Notes under the pieces: generated by a model | The model's input: only the letters and a program-made list of their open reading frames with translations | Databases searched by the model: none | What the model was told of the DNA's origin: nothing | Assembly (NCBI GenBank): GCA_016234975.1 | Contig: JACRND010000041.1 | Span: forward strand, 1 to 8,975 | Length of the DNA stretch: 8,975 nucleotides | Direction: 5' to 3' | Source of the DNA: Nitrosarchaeum sp. | GTDB lineage: Archaea; Thermoproteota; Nitrososphaeria; Nitrososphaerales; Nitrosopumilaceae | Shown: piece by piece, positions 6,135 through 8,975 of the stretch | How positions within the stretch are numbered: position 1 is the first letter of the stretch | Layout: each line of letters starts with the position of its first letter | Made by a program: the position numbers and the translations under genes

Positions 6135-7480
6135 TTTGATGCTTCCTTTAGTGCTTGAAGCATTGCACTAGCTTTGTGTTCTGTTTCTTTAAATTCGTTT
6201 TCTGCAACAGAGTCTGAGACAATCCCTGCTCCTGATTGCACAAATCCTTTGTTTCCATCTATGAAAATACTTCGAATCGCAATTGCAAAATCACAACATC
6301 CGTTAAATGAAAAATATCCAACTGCTCCGGCATATGGCCCCCTAGATTCGGCTTCTAGCTCATCAATTATCTCCATGGCTCTGACTTTTGGAGCTCCTGA
6401 TACTGTCCCTGCTGGAAATACTGCCTTAAATGCATCAAACATGTTATTTTCAGGCGCCAAATTACCCACAACATGTGTTACTATGTGCTGTACATGGCTG
6501 AATCTTTTGATCTCCATTAATTCTTCAGTGTGCACAGTTCCATACTTGCACACTCTGCCTATATCATTTCTTCCCAAATCTACTAACATGGTGTGCTCTG
6601 CCAATTCTTTTTCATCATGGAGTAATTCATCTGCCAACTGTTTGTTTTTTTCTTCATCATCTGTAATTTTTCTAGTTCCTGCAATTGGAAATGTTTCTAC
6701 TTTGTCATTTGTGATTCTTACTAGCATTTCAGGTGATGCTCCGATGATAGTCTTGGTGTCTTGTTTTAGATGATACATGTAGGGTGACGGATTGAGGCTT
6801 CGCAGTGTTTTGTATAGTGTTAGATTGTCTCCTTCTGTATCAAATGTAAATTTTCTAGATAATACAACTTGGAAGATATCTCCATCATGAATGTATTGCT
6901 TTGCCTTGTTTACGATATTTGAGAATTTTTCTTTATTCATATTCGGTACTACTTCAGTTGCTTTAAAATCTCCAAATGAGTCACTGCTCATTTTAAATTG
7001 ATCAAATCTATTTTGATTGTAATAAAAGTAAAATAACTTTTTGTGTAGATTATCATACAATATGCCGTCATCATAAATTCCAAATTCCATTAATGACTGT
7101 GGCGAATTGTGAGTGTCTGGAATATTTTCTACCAATCTTATTGCATCATAGTTTACAACACCTACTGCACCACCCAAATACCTGTAACTTTGATCTTCTG
7201 ACTTTCCTAGTATTTTTTTTAGCTCTACAAATGGATCATTTGTTTGAATGGTCTCTGTTTTGCCGTTTCTTGTGATTTCTACTTTGTCTAAATATCCTTT
7301 GAGAATTATTTTAGGATCAAACCCCATCACAGATGTTTCAGCTAGTATTTCTGGTCCTGTCAGTGATTCAAAGAGAAATGAATGTGAATAGTTTCTGGAA
7401 ATTTTATTGTATATTTGAAATTGATTTTCAGATAACTCTAGTGGTATTACTTTCGGCTGAGAATTTCCAAAGGTGTCCAC
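6131..7480 (-). CDS. trpE: Anthranilate synthase component I
   Basis: TrpE converts chorismate and ammonia to anthranilate and pyruvate, the committed step of tryptophan synthesis. The 449-aa protein shows the N-terminal feedback motif as LFES (36-39, the Trp-binding Ser39 of the LLES motif), which implies inhibition by tryptophan. The chorismate-binding half is complete: GASPEMLVR (247-255), PIAGTR (265-270), EHTMLVDLGRNDIGRV (295-310), PAGTVSGAPKVRAMEI (356-371), QSGAGIVSDS (415-424) and EFKETEHKA (429-437). It heads the operon. The chosen start is GTG at 7480, the only standard start codon before the in-frame upstream stop. A TATA box lies 34 nt upstream. An out-of-frame ATG at 7484, four bases earlier, sits nearer the expected transcription start, so the exact N-terminus is uncertain. 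PabB is the main alternative, but the context is decisive. Confidence 0.96.
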   Translation of the reverse strand: MDTFGNSQPKVIPLELSENQFQIYNKISRNYSHSFLFESLTGPEILAETSVMGFDPKIILKGYLDKVEITRNGKTETIQTNDPFVELKKILGKSEDQSYRYLGGAVGVVNYDAIRLVENIPDTHNSPQSLMEFGIYDDGILYDNLHKKLFYFYYNQNRFDQFKMSSDSFGDFKATEVVPNMNKEKFSNIVNKAKQYIHDGDIFQVVLSRKFTFDTEGDNLTLYKTLRSLNPSPYMYHLKQDTKTIIGASPEMLVRITNDKVETFPIAGTRKITDDEEKNKQLADELLHDEKELAEHTMLVDLGRNDIGRVCKYGTVHTEELMEIKRFSHVQHIVTHVVGNLAPENNMFDAFKAVFPAGTVSGAPKVRAMEIIDELEAESRGPYAGAVGYFSFNGCCDFAIAIRSIFIDGNKGFVQSGAGIVSDSVAENEFKETEHKASAMLQALKEASK

Positions 7481-7506
7481 CCATAGACAAAATTCTACTT
7501 GTTTAT

Positions 7507-7514
7507 TATTTAAA
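7507..7514 (-). promoter_or_regulatory. TATA box of the trp operon
   Basis: TTTAAATA on the minus strand (7514 to 7507) is identical to the box of the C2H2 gene. With the same 27-29 nt spacing, transcription should start at about 7485-7487, giving the trpE GTG a leader of only about 5 nt, too short for a ribosome binding site or a bacterial-style attenuator. Confidence 0.6.
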
Positions 7515-7579
7515 TTGATAAGATTCTATTTTGTCTCATTTTTTATCTTCTGTGGCTGATTTTTCGTAAACAAGCCTAT

Positions 7580-7596
7580 TACGGTATAGTACGGTA
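7580..7596 (+). promoter_or_regulatory. 10-bp-phased direct repeat, possible operator
   Basis: TACGGTA occurs at 7580-7586 and 7590-7596, offset by exactly one helical turn, and a degenerate third copy (TATGGTA, 7604-7610) overlaps the TATA box of the plus-strand gene. The second copy leads into the palindrome GGTACC at the BRE position of that promoter. Such placement fits a repressor or activator site in the divergent region shared with trpE. The regulator is unknown. Confidence 0.4.
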
Positions 7597-7598
7597 CC

Positions 7599-7606
7599 TT
7601 TATATG
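7599..7606 (+). promoter_or_regulatory. TATA box of the CxxC/CxxH protein gene
   Basis: TTTATATG begins 27 nt before the ATG at 7626, the spacing expected for a leaderless archaeal transcript. It argues against the earlier TTG at 7611, which would lie upstream of the transcription start. Confidence 0.55.
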
Positions 7607-7625
7607 GTAATTGATCGTACACTAC

Positions 7626-7820
7626 ATGACCATGCAGGGGGCAAAATCCACACTGATGCAAGATCTGTATTTCAAAAAATCACCCGAAGTAAAATCAAGT
7701 GTCTCTGAAGTAGAGTGTTATATTTGTGGTAAAGGATTACAAGATGGGTATCGTATAACTGCCAAAACTCTATCAAATGGGACTGCATTGTTCTGTGATG
7801 TGCATTATTCATTACAGTGA
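7626..7820 (+). CDS. Small CxxC...CxxH zinc-binding protein
   Basis: This 64-aa protein has Cys31-x2-Cys34-Gly, 22 residues, then Cys57-x2-His60, a likely single zinc site. The N-terminal 30 residues are polar with no clear motif. The frame is open from a TTG at 7611, but the TATA box at 7599 predicts transcription from about 7626-7628, so the ATG at 7626 (or 7632, two codons on) is preferred. The gene diverges from the trp operon, and the two promoters share about 145 nt with a phased repeat. It could be a transcriptional or metabolic partner, but nothing in the sequence names a function. T tracts follow the stop. Confidence 0.75.
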   Translation: MTMQGAKSTLMQDLYFKKSPEVKSSVSEVECYICGKGLQDGYRITAKTLSNGTALFCDVHYSLQ

Positions 7821-7822
7821 CG

Positions 7823-7840
7823 TTTTGACTGTCTTTTTGA
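7823..7840 (+). terminator. T-rich stretch after the CxxC/CxxH gene
   Basis: Just after the stop codon at 7818-7820 the plus strand carries TTTT and TTTTT tracts separated by a few bases, consistent with hairpin-less archaeal termination. Confidence 0.35.
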
Positions 7841-7870
7841 TTTGCAACTAATTCTGATTTCCAAAAAACA

Positions 7871-7878
7871 TTTCATAT
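7871..7878 (+). promoter_or_regulatory. TATA-like box of the TM microprotein
   Basis: TTTCATAT starts 27 nt before the GTG at 7898. It is an imperfect TATA box but at the same distance as the others in this window. Confidence 0.4.
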
Positions 7879-7897
7879 AGTTTGATCAAAAGATACT

Positions 7898-7978
7898 GTG
7901 ACTAGAAATAGCTTGTTGATAATACTTGGCGGTATTGTGTTAATTGTCATGGGATTGGCACTAATGGGTGCCTTTTAA
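7898..7978 (+). CDS. 26-aa single-pass membrane microprotein
   Basis: A short frame from GTG 7898 to TAA 7976-7978 encodes a polar N-terminus (MTRNS) followed by an unbroken hydrophobic stretch of about 20 residues rich in Leu, Ile, Gly, Val and Met, ending in GAF. This is one membrane helix with almost nothing outside it; the positive Arg3 suggests an N-terminus on the cytoplasmic side. There is no ribosome binding site, but a TATA-like box lies at leaderless distance. It ends 8 nt from the stop of the convergent TM/zinc-ribbon gene. Function unknown: it may be a membrane-complex subunit or regulator, or a chance frame. Confidence 0.5.
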   Translation: MTRNSLLIILGGIVLIVMGLALMGAF

Positions 7979-7986
7979 TCTTAAAA

Positions 7987-8172
7987 CTATCTTAGAGAAT
8001 CTGAATTTTTTTTGCAAAATGGACAAATTAATGAATTTGTTTTACATCCACATGCTATGCATTGAGTTGTCTTTCCCAAATAACTTGATTTATTCGGGCT
8101 TCGAATTAATTTTATTATGATCAAGATAATAATGGCGGCAATTCCACCTGCAATAATAATCCCAAGTACCAT
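7987..8172 (-). CDS. Membrane-anchored zinc-ribbon protein
   Basis: This 61-aa protein has one strongly hydrophobic N-terminal helix (about residues 2-22, Ile/Ala/Gly-rich), a basic stop-transfer KLIR, a short polar linker, and a C-terminal zinc ribbon Cys38-x2-Cys41-Gly-Cys43 ... Cys50-x2-Cys53. The zinc domain would face the cytoplasm. The ATG at 8172 is preceded by TTTGAATA at 8201-8194, 29 nt upstream, and by no Shine-Dalgarno sequence, so a leaderless message is likely. Similar small TM plus zinc-ribbon proteins occur across Archaea with no assigned role. A run of eight A near its 3' end (plus-strand T at 8006-8013) may terminate the convergent microprotein transcript. Confidence 0.75.
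   Translation of the reverse strand: MVLGIIIAGGIAAIIILIIIKLIRSPNKSSYLGKTTQCIACGCKTNSLICPFCKKNSDSLR
8006..8013 (+). terminator. T8 tract, possible terminator of the TM microprotein
   Basis: Eight T in a row on the plus strand, 28 nt after the microprotein stop. It lies within the 3' coding end of the convergent gene, as can happen for tail-to-tail archaeal genes. Confidence 0.3.
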
Positions 8173-8193
8173 ATTCTTTGTATGTTTTATTGC

Positions 8194-8201
8194 TATTCAA
8201 A
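8194..8201 (-). promoter_or_regulatory. TATA box of the membrane zinc-ribbon gene
   Basis: TTTGAATA on the minus strand (8201 to 8194) starts 29 nt before the ATG at 8172, the same geometry as the C2H2 gene. Confidence 0.45.
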
Positions 8202-8270
8202 CCTTGTCCAATTCAAAATAAGGACGAAATACATCGAATTAATAATGATTGAATTTGATTTTTGAAGTGT

Positions 8271-8975
8271 CTAACTCCAGACTTTTTCTTTAAACGTCCA
8301 TTTTTTATTTAAAATGAAATTGCTAAATGCTGCAGTTGCAACTGCTAAAACTAGTGCGATTGGATATGATACACTAAACTCATCTACCAAATAATACACC
8401 ATTCCAAGCTGGACTAGTGCGCCAATAGAACTAAACCCTGCAAACTTACCGTACTGGGTGACCGTTCTTTTTGCACTAAAGTCCCTATCTTCAAACGTCC
8501 AATATTTATTCAAAAAGAAATTACTCGTAATTGAAGATATTATGCCAAGTATAGTTGCATGTAGATACCACATGTCCAAACTAGTTGTAAACAAAATAGA
8601 TGTAAGGTAATTGACTCCAAGCCCAATCGCTCCTACTGAAAAAAATCTGGCTGCCTTTGATACAAATTTGACTGATGGTCTCTTTTCGTTTCGCTGTTCT
8701 TTCTTACCATATCTGTAAAGTTTTCCCACCGCATGAATGTATTCTAAAATTATTTTCGTTCCAAGCTTACTTTTTCCATTTGCTCTGTCTGAAAATGTAT
8801 ATGGAATTTCTTTTATTGATACTCCTTTTACCTTTACAATCATTTCTAATAGAATTTTGTAACCTATGGCATCAAAGTTGATTCCTTTGATTATATCTTT
8901 GTTAAATGCAAAAAATCCTGACATTGGATCTGATTCCTTTATGCCAAGACCTCTCTTTGCAATAATTGTAGCAAT
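8271..8975 (-). CDS. Dolichol-phosphate-mannose-synthase-like glycosyltransferase with GtrA domain (5' end missing)
   Basis: The frame is open to the window edge, so only the last 234 residues are seen; an internal ATG at 8924 is not the start, because the residues before it continue the family pattern (ESDPMSGFFAF). The visible part begins with the C-terminal end of a GT2 polyprenyl-phosphate sugar transferase: DPMSGFF, then the IPYTFSDRANGKSKL region and an amphipathic segment. A GtrA domain follows with four predicted membrane helices (about residues 111-130, 136-155, 177-197, 205-223) and two echoing signatures, NFFLNKYWTF (152-161) and NFILNKKWTF (219-228). Such fusions load mannose or glucose onto a lipid carrier and may help flip it across the membrane for S-layer or archaellin glycosylation. 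The exact sugar cannot be read. Confidence 0.9.
   Translation of the reverse strand: MATIIAKRGLGIKESDPMSGFFAFNKDIIKGINFDAIGYKILLEMIVKVKGVSIKEIPYTFSDRANGKSKLGTKIILEYIHAVGKLYRYGKKEQRNEKRPSVKFVSKAARFFSVGAIGLGVNYLTSILFTTSLDMWYLHATILGIISSITSNFFLNKYWTFEDRDFSAKRTVTQYGKFAGFSSIGALVQLGMVYYLVDEFSVSYPIALVLAVATAAFSNFILNKKWTFKEKVWS

Noticed and set aside
6174..6773. Long plus-strand frame (199 codons) inside trpE
   Set aside because: It is the antisense shadow of the strongly conserved trpE coding sequence, with a low-complexity serine-rich product and no promoter.
7611..7625. TTG at 7611 as start of the CxxC/CxxH protein
   Set aside because: It lies only a few bases after the TATA box, upstream of the expected transcription start; the ATG at 7626 fits better.
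1..8975. tRNA genes, CRISPR arrays, insertion sequences or defence systems
   Set aside because: Reading both strands by eye gave no T-loop-like GTTCRANNC context with a cloverleaf, no regularly spaced repeats, and no transposase or nuclease motifs.

Overview
The window looks like the chromosome of an AT-rich, ammonia-oxidising-type thaumarchaeon (Nitrosopumilus-like). This is inferred from several things together: low GC, TATA-like boxes about 27-29 nt upstream of leaderless start codons, very small zinc-binding proteins (including a two-finger C2H2 protein), and a C-terminal GtrA domain on a dolichol-phosphate-mannose-synthase-like enzyme. There are no tRNA or rRNA genes, CRISPR arrays or insertion sequences.

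The core (about 7480 down to 1846, minus strand) is a tightly packed tryptophan operon in the order trpE-trpG-trpD-trpC-trpB-trpA. The first four junctions are 4-nt stop/start overlaps (ATGA, or TTGA for trpB) and trpB/trpA overlap by 14 nt, so the genes are probably translationally coupled. TrpE and TrpG make anthranilate, TrpD adds phosphoribose, TrpC closes the indole ring, and TrpA/TrpB would complete tryptophan. Two things stand out. No trpF (phosphoribosylanthranilate isomerase) is present. trpB is broken: about 33 residues, including the Asp305-equivalent loop, are missing, and the reading frame shifts at the same point. A ureohydrolase (agmatinase/arginase family) with all metal ligands follows trpA, probably with its own promoter.

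The left flank (1-900) holds a minus-strand C2H2 double zinc finger protein (281-565), a plus-strand 28-aa zinc-ribbon microprotein (722-808) and otherwise AT-rich DNA with a 9-bp inverted repeat. The right flank begins with a divergent promoter region shared by trpE and a 64-aa CxxC...CxxH protein on the plus strand, with a 10-bp-phased direct repeat that could be an operator. It continues with a 26-residue single-TM microprotein (plus), a tail-to-tail TM/zinc-ribbon protein (minus), and the 3' part of a GT2-GtrA fusion gene (minus) that runs off the window end.

No clearly new multi-gene system was found. The most checkable observations are the disrupted trpB, the missing trpF, the set of tiny zinc/TM proteins and the trpE start region.
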